35,314 nucleotides of DNA from Bacteroidales bacterium Bact_22 (lineage in GTDB: Bacteria > Bacteroidota > Bacteroidia > Bacteroidales > F082): NCBI GenBank assembly GCA_001603665.1, contig LUZN01000036.1:1-35314 (forward strand). The letters run 5' to 3'. The notes beneath the pieces were generated by a model. That model was not told the origin of the DNA, did no database searches, and worked only from the letters and a program-made list of their open reading frames with translations. This document shows positions 14,803 to 24,620 of this stretch, piece after piece. Made by a program: the position numbers and the translations under genes. Position 1 is the first letter of the stretch. Each line of letters starts with the position of its first letter.

Positions 14803-15883
14803 TAAACTTGGCTTTAACAAAAGAGTAAGGCTTGAACTGAACCGCGTGAACCTCCAGCAACGCACGGAGGAACACGAGCTACATCAACTTTTCTGGGAAT
14901 GCACCCTGCGGTGCAACCTCAACTGCCGTCATTGTGGCAGCGATTGTCGTATGCTCTCCGAGCAGAGCGACATGCCTTTAGCCGATTTTCTTAAGGTTTT
15001 GGATGAGATACGCCTCCACGAAGACCCGTCGAACGTGATGGTCATCACCACCGGCGGCGAGCCCATGATGCGTCGCGACTTGGCCCAGTGCGGACTGGAG
15101 ATCTCGAGGCGCGGCTTCGTGTGGGGCATGGTGACCAACGGCATGATGCTCACGCCGGAAAAGCTCAACGAGTTTGTTGAAAACGGACTACAGTCGATAG
15201 CCGTGAGCTTCGACGGCTTTGAGGAAGACCATAACTGGATGCGAGGTAACTCATTGAGTTACAAGAATGTACTCGTCGCGGTTGAGGCTTTGAAACAGCA
15301 TCCCGGCTTAACGTGGGATGTGATAACTTGCGTAAATCAAAGAACCATAAAATACCTGCCTGAATTCCGCGATTACCTTATTTCACTTGGCATCAAGCGA
15401 TGGAGACTGTTTACAGTATTCCCGTTTGGGCGAGCCGAAGGCGACCCTGAGCTGCAGCTGTCGAATGAGCAGTTTGTGGAGATGCTGGAGTTCATAAAGC
15501 AGACGCGTCTCGAGGGCAAGATCCGTGCCGACTACGGCTGCGACGGCTTCCTCGGACCATATGAGGGCGAGGTGCGAAACCATTATTATTCGTGCAGCGC
15601 GGGCATCAACGTGGCGTCGGTTCTGGCCGATGGCTCGATCTCGGGCTGTCTGAGCATCCGTGCCGATTATCATCAGGGAAATATCTACAAAGACAGCTTC
15701 TGGGAGGTATGGCAAAACAAGTTTGAGAAGTACCGCGACCGAAAATGGATGAAGGTCGATGAGTGCAAGAGCTGCAAAATGTGGAGATATTGTCTCGGAA
15801 ATGGATTTCATTTACGTGACGGAAACGGAAAATTACAGGTTTGCCAATACAAAAAAATAGTATCTTTGCAGAAAAATAATTAA
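14783..15883 (+). CDS. Radical SAM/SPASM enzyme of the rSAM/lipoprotein type
   Basis: A 366-residue radical S-adenosylmethionine enzyme. The SAM-cleaving cluster motif CxxxCxxC is Cys44, Cys48, Cys51 (CNLNCRHC), followed by TTGGEP (residues 89-94). The C-terminal SPASM region supplies further cluster cysteines: Cys271, Cys289, Cys328, Cys331, Cys337 and Cys354 (CKSCKMWRYC plus a late Cys). SPASM proteins typically modify peptides or proteins, and the only neighbour in the same transcript is the small lipoprotein whose 3' end it overlaps by 20 bp. Modification of that lipoprotein, or of something linked to it, is inferred. A heme or PQQ-type maturase relative is an alternative, but no matching precursor genes are nearby. 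Confidence 0.9.
   Translation: MTQRRNDKLGFNKRVRLELNRVNLQQRTEEHELHQLFWECTLRCNLNCRHCGSDCRMLSEQSDMPLADFLKVLDEIRLHEDPSNVMVITTGGEPMMRRDLAQCGLEISRRGFVWGMVTNGMMLTPEKLNEFVENGLQSIAVSFDGFEEDHNWMRGNSLSYKNVLVAVEALKQHPGLTWDVITCVNQRTIKYLPEFRDYLISLGIKRWRLFTVFPFGRAEGDPELQLSNEQFVEMLEFIKQTRLEGKIRADYGCDGFLGPYEGEVRNHYYSCSAGINVASVLADGSISGCLSIRADYHQGNIYKDSFWEVWQNKFEKYRDRKWMKVDECKSCKMWRYCLGNGFHLRDGNGKLQVCQYKKIVSLQKNN
15861..15868 (+). promoter_or_regulatory. -7 box for radA within the radical SAM 3' end
   Basis: TATCTTTG matches TAnnTTTG and lies 20 bp before the radA ATG. It falls inside the last codons of the radical SAM gene; a TTTG at 15840-15843 may be the -33 element. Confidence 0.5.
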
Positions 15884-15888
15884 ACGTT

Positions 15889-17256
15889 ATGACAAAAACT
15901 AAAACGGTATTTTTCTGCAAGGAATGTGGTAATGAGTCGCCGAAATGGTTAGGCCATTGCCCTGCGTGCGGAGCGTGGAACAGTTATGTGGAAGAGACGG
16001 TGGTGACAGGAAAAGACAGCAAATCCGTTTCCAAAGACATTGATTTACAAAGTTTTAAGAGCAAGCCGACGCCCATTCGTGAGGTTACGAGCGCACAGGA
16101 AGAGCGTGTCGACATGGGCTACGAGGAGCTGAACCGCGTGCTCGGTGGCGGTCTCGTGCCTGGGTCGTTGGTGCTTCTCGGTGGTGAGCCTGGTATCGGC
16201 AAGTCGACATTGCTGCTACAGATGGCGCTGCGGATCAACAAAAAGGTGCTTTATGTGTCGGGTGAGGAGAGTCAGCAGCAGATCAAGATGCGTGCCGACA
16301 GGATTGGAATTAAAAACGATAACTGTCTGATACTCAATGAAACAGACACTCAAAAAATCTTAAAACACTTCAAAGACGTGATGCCCGACATCGTGATTGT
16401 CGACTCGATTCAGACACTGGAGTCGCCGTCGGTGGAGGCTACCGCTGGCAGCATCACGCAGATTCGTGAGACGGCGGCCGAGATGAACAAGATCGCGAAG
16501 TCGTTTCATGTGCCGGTGTTTCTAATCGGTCATATCACCAAGGACGGCACCATCGCCGGACCGAAGATTTTGGAGCATATCGTCGATACGGTGTTGCAGT
16601 TTGAAGGCGACAGACACTATGGTTTTCGTATCTTGAGAACTGTGAAAAACCGTTTCGGCTCGTCGTCGGAACTCGGCATCTTCGAGATGAACGCCGAAGG
16701 CTTGAGAGAGGTGAAAAACCCCAGTGAGATCTTGCTTTCGCAGAGGGAGACGGCGGTCAGCGGCATCGCCATCGCGGCCATGGTCGAGGGCTTGCGCCCT
16801 ATGCTTGTGGAGACGCAGGCGCTGGTGAGTTCGGCGGCATACGGAACGCCTCAGAGGTCGAGCACTGGCTTCGATATCAGGAGATTAAACATGCTTCTGG
16901 CGGTGCTTGAAAAGCGTGCCGGCTTCCGTTTGGGTGTCAAGGACGTGTTCTTGAACATCGCTGGCGGCCTCCGCGTGGATGATCCTGCCATGGACCTCGC
17001 GGTTGTTGCGGCCGTGTTGTCGTCGAGTGAGGACGTGGCTATCGACGGACGGTGTGCTTTTGCGGCTGAGGTCGGACTCTCGGGCGAGGTGAGGGCTGTG
17101 AACAGGGTGGAGGCTCGCATCGCGGAGGCCGCCAAGCTCGGATTCGATAAGATTTTCGTGTCGAAATACAGCGTTAAAGGCCTGGATTTAAGCAAATTCA
17201 ATATAAAGGTGGTGCCGATTAAATCAATAGGAGAACTATATAAAGAGTTATTCTAA
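15889..17256 (+). CDS. radA: DNA repair protein RadA/Sms
   Basis: RecA-related ATPase/helicase that promotes branch migration during recombinational repair. The 455-residue length is standard. Features in order: an N-terminal zinc finger with Cys10, Cys13, Cys24, Cys27; Walker A GGEPGIGKST near residue 98; Walker B IVIVDSIQT in the following 80 residues; the RadA-specific KNRFG motif at 253-257; and a C-terminal Lon-protease-like domain (about 275-455) that lacks proteolytic function in this family. It starts 5 bp after the radical SAM gene but has its own -7 box, so it may be only partly co-transcribed. Confidence 0.97.
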   Translation: MTKTKTVFFCKECGNESPKWLGHCPACGAWNSYVEETVVTGKDSKSVSKDIDLQSFKSKPTPIREVTSAQEERVDMGYEELNRVLGGGLVPGSLVLLGGEPGIGKSTLLLQMALRINKKVLYVSGEESQQQIKMRADRIGIKNDNCLILNETDTQKILKHFKDVMPDIVIVDSIQTLESPSVEATAGSITQIRETAAEMNKIAKSFHVPVFLIGHITKDGTIAGPKILEHIVDTVLQFEGDRHYGFRILRTVKNRFGSSSELGIFEMNAEGLREVKNPSEILLSQRETAVSGIAIAAMVEGLRPMLVETQALVSSAAYGTPQRSSTGFDIRRLNMLLAVLEKRAGFRLGVKDVFLNIAGGLRVDDPAMDLAVVAAVLSSSEDVAIDGRCAFAAEVGLSGEVRAVNRVEARIAEAAKLGFDKIFVSKYSVKGLDLSKFNIKVVPIKSIGELYKELF

Positions 17257-17263
17257 AACACAA

Positions 17264-17347
17264 GGGGGTTCCTCGCTACGCTCGGAATGACAATTGATCA
17301 ATCCTTTAAACAGTGTCATTCCGAGCCCTGAAAGGGCGAGGAACCTC
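17264..17347. repeat. Dispersed inverted repeat between radA and the S66 peptidase gene
   Basis: The left arm GGTTCCTCGC...GCTCGGAATGACA (17267-17292) is the reverse complement of the right arm TGTCATTCCGAGC...GCGAGGAACC (17314-17345), with a small CCCT-GAAA-AGGG stem inside the right arm. The arms resemble a TCATTCCGAGC-type dispersed repeat that I recognise from many bacterial genomes. The element begins 7 bp after the radA stop, and its right edge supplies the stop codon of the convergent gene. Confidence 0.8.
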
Positions 17348-18158
17348 AACCTAATATAACGGCTCTATTATCATCAACATGTCCTGCTGGGAAATCCCAA
17401 ATCACAGGATATCCGTAATCTTTCACTTTTTCGTAGATGATTTCTTTGGCTGTCATGCCGAACGGGATGGTGTTATCGTGCATGTCGGTGAATGCCCCGA
17501 CCAACAGGGCCTTCAGGTTAGCCAGTTTTCCCGCCCGTTTCAGCGCCATCATCATACGGTCGATATGATAGAGATATTCGTCTAAATCCTCAATAAACAA
17601 TATTTTTCCGTCCGTTTCAGGAAATAAATCTGATCCCAACATCGAATACAAAACTGAGAGGTTCCCTCCAACAATCTGCATCTTCCCCCCATCCATTTTG
17701 AGTTGGCCAACCAGGGCGTCATGCAGCGATTCCAATGAAGATGTCGTATTCTTCTCAAAATTTATTGCCATCGTGCCGTGAATGCTCTGATAACCAAGCT
17801 GTTGCATCTTGGCATGCAGCACCGTCACGTCGCTGTATCCGATAATCCATTTCGGATGTTTCGCAAACTTTGTGAAGTCGAGTTTGTCGACAATGCGGAT
17901 GGTTCCGTAGCCGCCACGAGCGCACAAAATCGCATCGATATCGTCTCTGTCGAGATAGTCTTGCAGCACGCTTGCCCGGAAGTCGTCATCGCCCGCAAGT
18001 TGGTGATACTCAGCGAATAAGCGGTCGTCGTACACGGCCACGAAGCCTTTTTCTTCAATCCATTTCACGGCAGCAGCGATTTCTTCGCGGCTGATCTTCC
18101 TTGCCGGCGCCACAATGGCTATTTTAGAGCCTTTTTTCAGATAATCGGGAGTTTTCAT
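17346..18158 (-). CDS. S66-family LD-carboxypeptidase, C-terminus clipped by repeat
   Basis: Serine peptidase of the LdcA/MccF family, which removes the terminal D-alanine from muropeptide tetrapeptides during murein recycling. The catalytic triad is visible: Ser109 in WIIGYSDVT, Glu190 in ILFIEDLDEY and His260 in FPAGHVDDNRA. The N-terminal GSKIAIVAPA is the usual family start. The protein ends at residue 270, ten residues after the catalytic His, whereas family members usually run about 20-30 residues further with a final beta-hairpin. The stop codon overlaps the edge of the inverted repeat, so repeat insertion or a repeat-mediated deletion probably removed the tail. Activity is uncertain. 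Confidence 0.85.
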   Translation of the reverse strand: MKTPDYLKKGSKIAIVAPARKISREEIAAAVKWIEEKGFVAVYDDRLFAEYHQLAGDDDFRASVLQDYLDRDDIDAILCARGGYGTIRIVDKLDFTKFAKHPKWIIGYSDVTVLHAKMQQLGYQSIHGTMAINFEKNTTSSLESLHDALVGQLKMDGGKMQIVGGNLSVLYSMLGSDLFPETDGKILFIEDLDEYLYHIDRMMMALKRAGKLANLKALLVGAFTDMHDNTIPFGMTAKEIIYEKVKDYGYPVIWDFPAGHVDDNRAVILG

Positions 18159-18162
18159 ACCG

Positions 18163-18170
18163 CAAAGATA
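18163..18170 (-). promoter_or_regulatory. -7 box for the S66 peptidase, possibly leaderless
   Basis: The minus strand reads TATCTTTG, an exact TAnnTTTG match. Only 4 bases separate it from the ATG at 18158, so transcription would begin at or next to the start codon. Confidence 0.55.
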
Positions 18171-18195
18171 AAAAACTTTAAACTTTAAACTCTAA

Positions 18196-19731
<1,536 letters not shown>

Positions 19732-19775
19732 TAATTTGGCAGTTTTAACGTTTTTGAATAAAAAAGATAATTCAT

Positions 19776-21773
19776 ATGAAGAAATTATTAGTTCTTTTAG
19801 CAGTAATGATGCCAACTTTGCTCTTTGCACAGGGTTGGAAAAACAAGACTTTAGTCACCATCGGCGGTAGAAACATCACCGCTGGCGAGTTTATGGAAGT
19901 GTATGAGAAAAACAACATCAACAGCGAGGTTATCGACAAGAAAAACGTCGACGAATACCTCGATATGTACACCAAGTTCAAACTGAAAGTCATAGAGGCT
20001 GAGAATCGTCAGATGGACACCTTGCCGAAGTTCATCAAGGAATATGACGGATACCGCAAGCAGCTGGCAAAGCCTTATTTCTCTAACGATGAAGGCACCG
20101 AAGCCCTTGTGGAGGAAGCCTACGAGAGGATGCTGTGGGACGTCAACGCCTCGCATATCCTCATCAAATGCGACGCTCACGCAGTGCCGGCCGACACCCT
20201 TAAGGCTTACAACAAAGCCATGGAGATCCGCAAGCGCATCATGAACGGCGAAGACTTCGCCACTGTGGCTGTCGAGGCATCGGAAGACCCGTCGGCACGC
20301 GACATCGAGGCCATCCCCGGCAAGCAGCGCGCCTTTAAGGGCAACCGCGGAAACCTCGGATATTTCACGGTGTTCGACATGGTTTATCCTTTCGAATCGG
20401 GCGTGTATAACGCTAAAGTCGACGAGATAACTATGCCGATACGTACCGACTTCGGTTATCATATCATCAAACTGCATTCAAAGACCCCGGCATGCGGAAC
20501 AGTGCGCGTGGCACATATCTTCCTCACCGTCGACGAAAACGACCCGCTGAAATCAGACTCAGCAGTTTGCGTGAAAGCCCATAATATCTACAACGAGATA
20601 GAAAAAGACGGCAGCAACTGGGATAAGATGGTGAGAAAATACACCGACGACAAGGGCAGCGCTCAGCATGGCGGTCAGCTCACTCCTTTCAAGGTGAGCC
20701 AGATCGTCCCAGAATTCATCACAGCTGTTAAACAGTTGAATCTCAACGAGATATCAGAGCCGGTAAAGACAAATTACGGCTATCATATCATAAAACTTCT
20801 CGGTACGACAGGCGTTAAGAGCTTCGACGAGGAGAAAGAGAATCTTACCAAACGCGTCGAGAAAGACATGCGCGCAAAGGTGAGCGATGAGGCCGTTTTG
20901 AGACGTCTCAAGAAAGAAAACAAATTCAAGGAATACGTGAAGGTGAAAGACGCTTTCATCGCTACCGTCGACAGTACCTTACAGCAAGGCAAATATGTGG
21001 TGGCAGAAGGTGTCGACACCAACAAAACACTCTTCAAACTGCAGAAACAGGAGTATAAAATCGCCGATTTCATCGAATATATCAAGGCTCACCAGAAAGA
21101 ACAGCCGTTTATGTCGGCAGGTTCGTACGCCTACCAACTCTACGATGATTTTGTGAAAGAGACAGTGTTTGCTTACGAAGACGCTCATCTCGAGGCGAAA
21201 TATCCTGACTTTAAGCTCCTCGTCCAGGAGTATCACGACGGCATTCTTCTCTTCGACCTTATGGATAAAGAGGTTTGGAAGAAAGCCGAGCAGGATACCG
21301 CAGGCATCAGAAGCTATTTCGAAGATCACCGCGACGACTACATGTGGGGCAAACGCGTGAAAACCATTTTGGTTACTGTCACCAACGAAGAGAGTCTCGA
21401 GAGAGTTCAGGAGATAATGAAACAGGATATCATGGCCGACAGCATCAAAGTATTAGTAAAAGCTGAAAGTTTGAAAGGCGTGATGGTGAAATCTCCTTAT
21501 TTCCAGCAGGGCGACAATGTCGACGTCGACGAGACGGAATGGACCGTTGGAACAATCCGCGTGATACCTTCGACCGTCGATAAGACCACTAAAATCATAA
21601 AGATTATCGATGTCCGCGAGCCGGAGCCTAAGACCTACAAAGAGGCACGCGGCATGATGACATCGGCATATCAGACACAGCTCGAGGCCGAATGGCTGAA
21701 AGAGCTGCAGGAGAAATATCCTGTGACGGTGAACGAGAAGATTTTGGAAAAAGTAAGAAAAAACTATAAATGA
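19776..21773 (+). CDS. Periplasmic parvulin-type peptidyl-prolyl isomerase, two PPIase domains
   Basis: Exported folding factor of 665 residues. A signal peptide covers residues 1-19 (ends LLFAQ). An N-terminal SurA/trigger-like helical segment (about 25-115) precedes two parvulin domains: the first around 125-235 (NASHILIKCD, GNLGYFTVFDMVYPFES, RTDFGYHIIKLHSK) and the second around 240-340 (VRVAHIFLTVD, HGGQLTPFKVSQIVPEF, KTNYGYHIIKLLG). The remainder is a charged, mostly helical C-terminal region. It is the first of three consecutive chaperone-type genes and overlaps the next by 4 bp (ATGA). It probably assists outer-membrane protein biogenesis together with the SurA homologue. Confidence 0.88.
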   Translation: MKKLLVLLAVMMPTLLFAQGWKNKTLVTIGGRNITAGEFMEVYEKNNINSEVIDKKNVDEYLDMYTKFKLKVIEAENRQMDTLPKFIKEYDGYRKQLAKPYFSNDEGTEALVEEAYERMLWDVNASHILIKCDAHAVPADTLKAYNKAMEIRKRIMNGEDFATVAVEASEDPSARDIEAIPGKQRAFKGNRGNLGYFTVFDMVYPFESGVYNAKVDEITMPIRTDFGYHIIKLHSKTPACGTVRVAHIFLTVDENDPLKSDSAVCVKAHNIYNEIEKDGSNWDKMVRKYTDDKGSAQHGGQLTPFKVSQIVPEFITAVKQLNLNEISEPVKTNYGYHIIKLLGTTGVKSFDEEKENLTKRVEKDMRAKVSDEAVLRRLKKENKFKEYVKVKDAFIATVDSTLQQGKYVVAEGVDTNKTLFKLQKQEYKIADFIEYIKAHQKEQPFMSAGSYAYQLYDDFVKETVFAYEDAHLEAKYPDFKLLVQEYHDGILLFDLMDKEVWKKAEQDTAGIRSYFEDHRDDYMWGKRVKTILVTVTNEESLERVQEIMKQDIMADSIKVLVKAESLKGVMVKSPYFQQGDNVDVDETEWTVGTIRVIPSTVDKTTKIIKIIDVREPEPKTYKEARGMMTSAYQTQLEAEWLKELQEKYPVTVNEKILEKVRKNYK

Positions 21774-22288
21774 GACGCTTTGTAATCGGATTGGTACTCG
21801 TTTTGGCATTCATCTCTTGCCAAAACGGAGGCAAAGACAATAACGATAGGGTTGTTGCCTCTGTCTACGATAAGAAATTGTATCAATCCGATTTGCAAGA
21901 CGTTCTGTATGAAGGCATTAGCCGTAGCGACAGCATCGTCAGGACCAAGGCTTTCATCGACAACTGGATTCGTCGTCAGCTGCTCATTCACGAAGCAGAG
22001 AATACTATCGACGCTTCGGAACTCGACTTCTCAAAACAGATGGAAGATTATCGTAACTCATTGATAATCTTCAAGTATGAGTCGGAGATGATAGAGAAAA
22101 ACCTCGATACTGTAGTTTCCGACGAAGAGATTGCGAAATATGTGGCCGACGGCAGCATCCCGGAAGGTATGGAGACCGAGGCTATCAGGTCTATCATATT
22201 GAATATGAGGAAGAAAGAGCTGATTGAGAAGATGAACAAGAGTCTTTACAACAAGGCGGTTAAGGAAAGGGTTTTTACAATTTATTAA
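21770..22288 (+). CDS. SurA-N-like lipoprotein without a PPIase domain
   Basis: A 172-residue lipoprotein (lipobox FISC, Cys17). The mature part RVVASVYDKKLYQSDLQDVLYE resembles the start of SurA/PpiD chaperone domains (VAxVxxxxIxxSDL), followed by helices that include an IDNWIRRQLLIHEAE stretch typical of SurA N-terminal domains. No parvulin PPIase domain follows. It overlaps the preceding PPIase by 4 bp and is 9 bp ahead of surA, so the three are one unit. It probably acts as an anchored chaperone or holdase subunit. A role separate from prolyl isomerisation is inferred from the missing domain. Confidence 0.8.
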   Translation: MRRFVIGLVLVLAFISCQNGGKDNNDRVVASVYDKKLYQSDLQDVLYEGISRSDSIVRTKAFIDNWIRRQLLIHEAENTIDASELDFSKQMEDYRNSLIIFKYESEMIEKNLDTVVSDEEIAKYVADGSIPEGMETEAIRSIILNMRKKELIEKMNKSLYNKAVKERVFTIY

Positions 22289-22297
22289 ACTTAAGAT

Positions 22298-23653
22298 ATG
22301 AAGCTAAAAAGGATTTTTGCTTTAATTGCATTTATAACTATTTGTGTTTCAGCGACATACGCTCAAAACGCGCAGGTTATCGACAAGATTGTGGCGGTCG
22401 TGGGCAAAAATATTATAATGCAGTCGGATATCGAGGAGCAATATATGCAATACAGGCTTCAGGGCGGCATCAAGGGCAGTGCTTCGTCGATACGTTGCGA
22501 GATTCTTGAAGACCAGCTTTTCCGCAAGCTGATGCTTAACCAGGCGGAGCTCGACAGTATTGAGGTCACCGACTCACAGGTCGACGCCGAGATGGAATAC
22601 CGAATCCGTTATTATCTCAGTCAGCTTGGCTCGCAGGAGAAGGTGGAAAAATATTTTAACAAGACGATGGCGGAGATCAAAGAGGAGCTTCGTACCATCA
22701 TCAAAGACCAGAAGATGATTGAAGAGGTGCAGCGTAAGATTGTGGAGGGCGTGAGTGCCACTCCTAGCGATGTACGCGAGTTTTTCAACAGCATCCCGAG
22801 CGACTCCATCCCTATGGTGAGCGCGCAGTATGAGATAGCGCAGCTGGTTAAGAAGCCGCCAATCACCCTCGACGAGAAGCTGGCTGTGAAAGAGAGGCTT
22901 TACGGTCTGCGCGACCGCATCCTGAAGGGTGAGCGTTTCTCAACCTTGGCGTTGCTTTATTCAGAGGATCCGGGCTCTGCCAAGAAAGGCGGCGAGCTTG
23001 GATTCCAAGGAAGAGGCGAGCTGGTGCCCGAGTTCGAAGCCGTGGCGTTTGCCTTGAAAGACGGCGAGATATCGGAGGTTGTCGAGACAGAATACGGATT
23101 TCATATCATCCAGATGATTGAACGCCGCGGCGATTACGTCAACGTGCGTCATATCCTGCTCACGGTGAAGGTGTCGCCGGAGGCCTTGCAGCAGGCTTAC
23201 AACGAGCTGGATTCTATAGCAAATCTTATAAGAAACGACAGCATCACCTTCGACGAGGCGGTGCATAAGTTCAGCGACGAAGACGACAAGGTGAACGGCG
23301 GATATCTCGTCAACCCTAACAACGGAAGCACCATGTTTGCTGCCGAAGACCTCGATCAGCAGGTGTCGGTGGTGGTCAACAAGCTGCAGGTGGGCGAGGT
23401 GAGCAACCCGGTGCCGATGAAGACGAAAAACGACAAAGACGCATACAGGTTGTTGATGATCAAGAAGAAAACCACGCCGCACAAGGCTAACCTCAAAGAC
23501 GATTACGCCTTGATTCAGCAGTGGACCATGCAGAAGCTGCGCCAGGAGGCCATCAACAAATGGATCGACGCGAAGTCGAACAAGGCCTACGTGAAGATCA
23601 GCGACGACTATTGTGGCTGCGATTTTCAGTTTGATTGGAATATAAATAAATGA
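22298..23653 (+). CDS. surA: Periplasmic chaperone SurA
   Basis: Chaperone escorting outer-membrane proteins to the BAM complex. The 451-residue protein has a signal peptide (1-22, ends ATYAQ) and the SurA N-terminal module IDKIVAVVGKNIIMQSDIEEQ (about 28-48), with helices to about 165. Two parvulin domains follow: the first about 175-280 (LYSEDPGSAKKGGELGFQGRG is interrupted by a family-typical loop, then TEYGFHIIQMIE) and the second about 285-390 (YVNVRHILLTVK, GGYLVNP). The tail contains a C-x-C motif near the end (YCGCDF). It lies 9 bp after the SurA-N-like lipoprotein and 1 bp before moxR, giving a compact four-gene unit. Confidence 0.93.
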   Translation: MKLKRIFALIAFITICVSATYAQNAQVIDKIVAVVGKNIIMQSDIEEQYMQYRLQGGIKGSASSIRCEILEDQLFRKLMLNQAELDSIEVTDSQVDAEMEYRIRYYLSQLGSQEKVEKYFNKTMAEIKEELRTIIKDQKMIEEVQRKIVEGVSATPSDVREFFNSIPSDSIPMVSAQYEIAQLVKKPPITLDEKLAVKERLYGLRDRILKGERFSTLALLYSEDPGSAKKGGELGFQGRGELVPEFEAVAFALKDGEISEVVETEYGFHIIQMIERRGDYVNVRHILLTVKVSPEALQQAYNELDSIANLIRNDSITFDEAVHKFSDEDDKVNGGYLVNPNNGSTMFAAEDLDQQVSVVVNKLQVGEVSNPVPMKTKNDKDAYRLLMIKKKTTPHKANLKDDYALIQQWTMQKLRQEAINKWIDAKSNKAYVKISDDYCGCDFQFDWNINK

Positions 23654-23654
23654 C

Positions 23655-24617
23655 ATGTACAATTCAGACGTTGAAGGAGCAAAGGCTCTGGTTGAAAAAT
23701 ATAATTCTTTAAAGAAAGAAATCGGTAAGATCATCGTTGGCCAAAACGAAGTCATTCACGACACCATCTTATCGATATTCTGTCAGGGTCATGTGCTGTT
23801 AGTTGGCGTTCCCGGACTTGCTAAGACATTATTAATCAACACTATAGGACAAGCTCTGGGTTTGAGTTTCAATCGTATCCAGTTCACTCCCGACCTGATG
23901 CCGAGCGACATAGTGGGAACTGAGATTCTCGACGAGTCGAGGCAGTTTAGATTTGTGAAAGGCCCTGTGTTTGCTAATATCATCCTTGCCGACGAGATTA
24001 ACCGTACACCTCCTAAGACTCAGGCGGCATTGCTTGAGGCCATGCAGGAAAAGAATGTAACTGTTTCGGGTAAGACTTACAAGCTGAGCGAGCCTTTCTT
24101 TGTGCTTGCTACGCAGAACCCTATCGAGCAGGAAGGTACTTATCCGCTTCCTGAGGCGCAGCTCGACCGTTTCATGTTTAACCTGATGCTTGATTATCCT
24201 TCCTACGAGGAAGAAATCGCCGTAGTGAAGAACACAACAGCGCCTAACGACAACAAGGTCGAGGCTGTGATGAGCGCCGAGGAGATATTGTATTTCCAGC
24301 AGTTGGTGCGTCGTGTGCCGGTTCCGGATAACGTTTATGATTATGCAGTAAATCTCGTTTCCAAGACACGTCCAAACACTGAGCGTGCTCACGAATGGGC
24401 CAACAAATACCTCAGCTGGGGCGCAGGTCCGCGTGCCTCGCAGTATCTCATCATAGGAGCTAAGGCCAACGCCCTGATGAGCGGAAAGTTCTCGCCCGAC
24501 ATCGAAGACGTGAAAAAAGTAGCGGTGCCAGTTCTTCGCCACCGCCTTGTCCGCAACTACACCGCCCAAGCCGAAGGCATCGGCATCGAAGAGATTATCA
24601 GAAATCTTTCGGAATAA
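23655..24617 (+). CDS. MoxR-family AAA+ ATPase
   Basis: Cytoplasmic AAA+ ATPase of 320 residues that usually acts as a chaperone or metal-insertion factor for VWA-domain partners. Walker A GVPGLAKT is at residues 51-58, Walker B LADEINR at about 111-117, and sensor 1 is in VLATQNPIEQEGTYPLPEAQLDRF, a strong MoxR hallmark. A C-terminal lid domain follows. The gene begins 1 bp after surA. In Bacteroidota moxR is normally followed by a DUF58 gene and the Bat/VWA genes; here the next plus-strand genes are absent, and a convergent T9SS-tail fragment begins 3 bp after the stop, so the usual partners have been lost or sit elsewhere. Confidence 0.93.
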   Translation: MYNSDVEGAKALVEKYNSLKKEIGKIIVGQNEVIHDTILSIFCQGHVLLVGVPGLAKTLLINTIGQALGLSFNRIQFTPDLMPSDIVGTEILDESRQFRFVKGPVFANIILADEINRTPPKTQAALLEAMQEKNVTVSGKTYKLSEPFFVLATQNPIEQEGTYPLPEAQLDRFMFNLMLDYPSYEEEIAVVKNTTAPNDNKVEAVMSAEEILYFQQLVRRVPVPDNVYDYAVNLVSKTRPNTERAHEWANKYLSWGAGPRASQYLIIGAKANALMSGKFSPDIEDVKKVAVPVLRHRLVRNYTAQAEGIGIEEIIRNLSE

Positions 24618-24620
24618 AGT

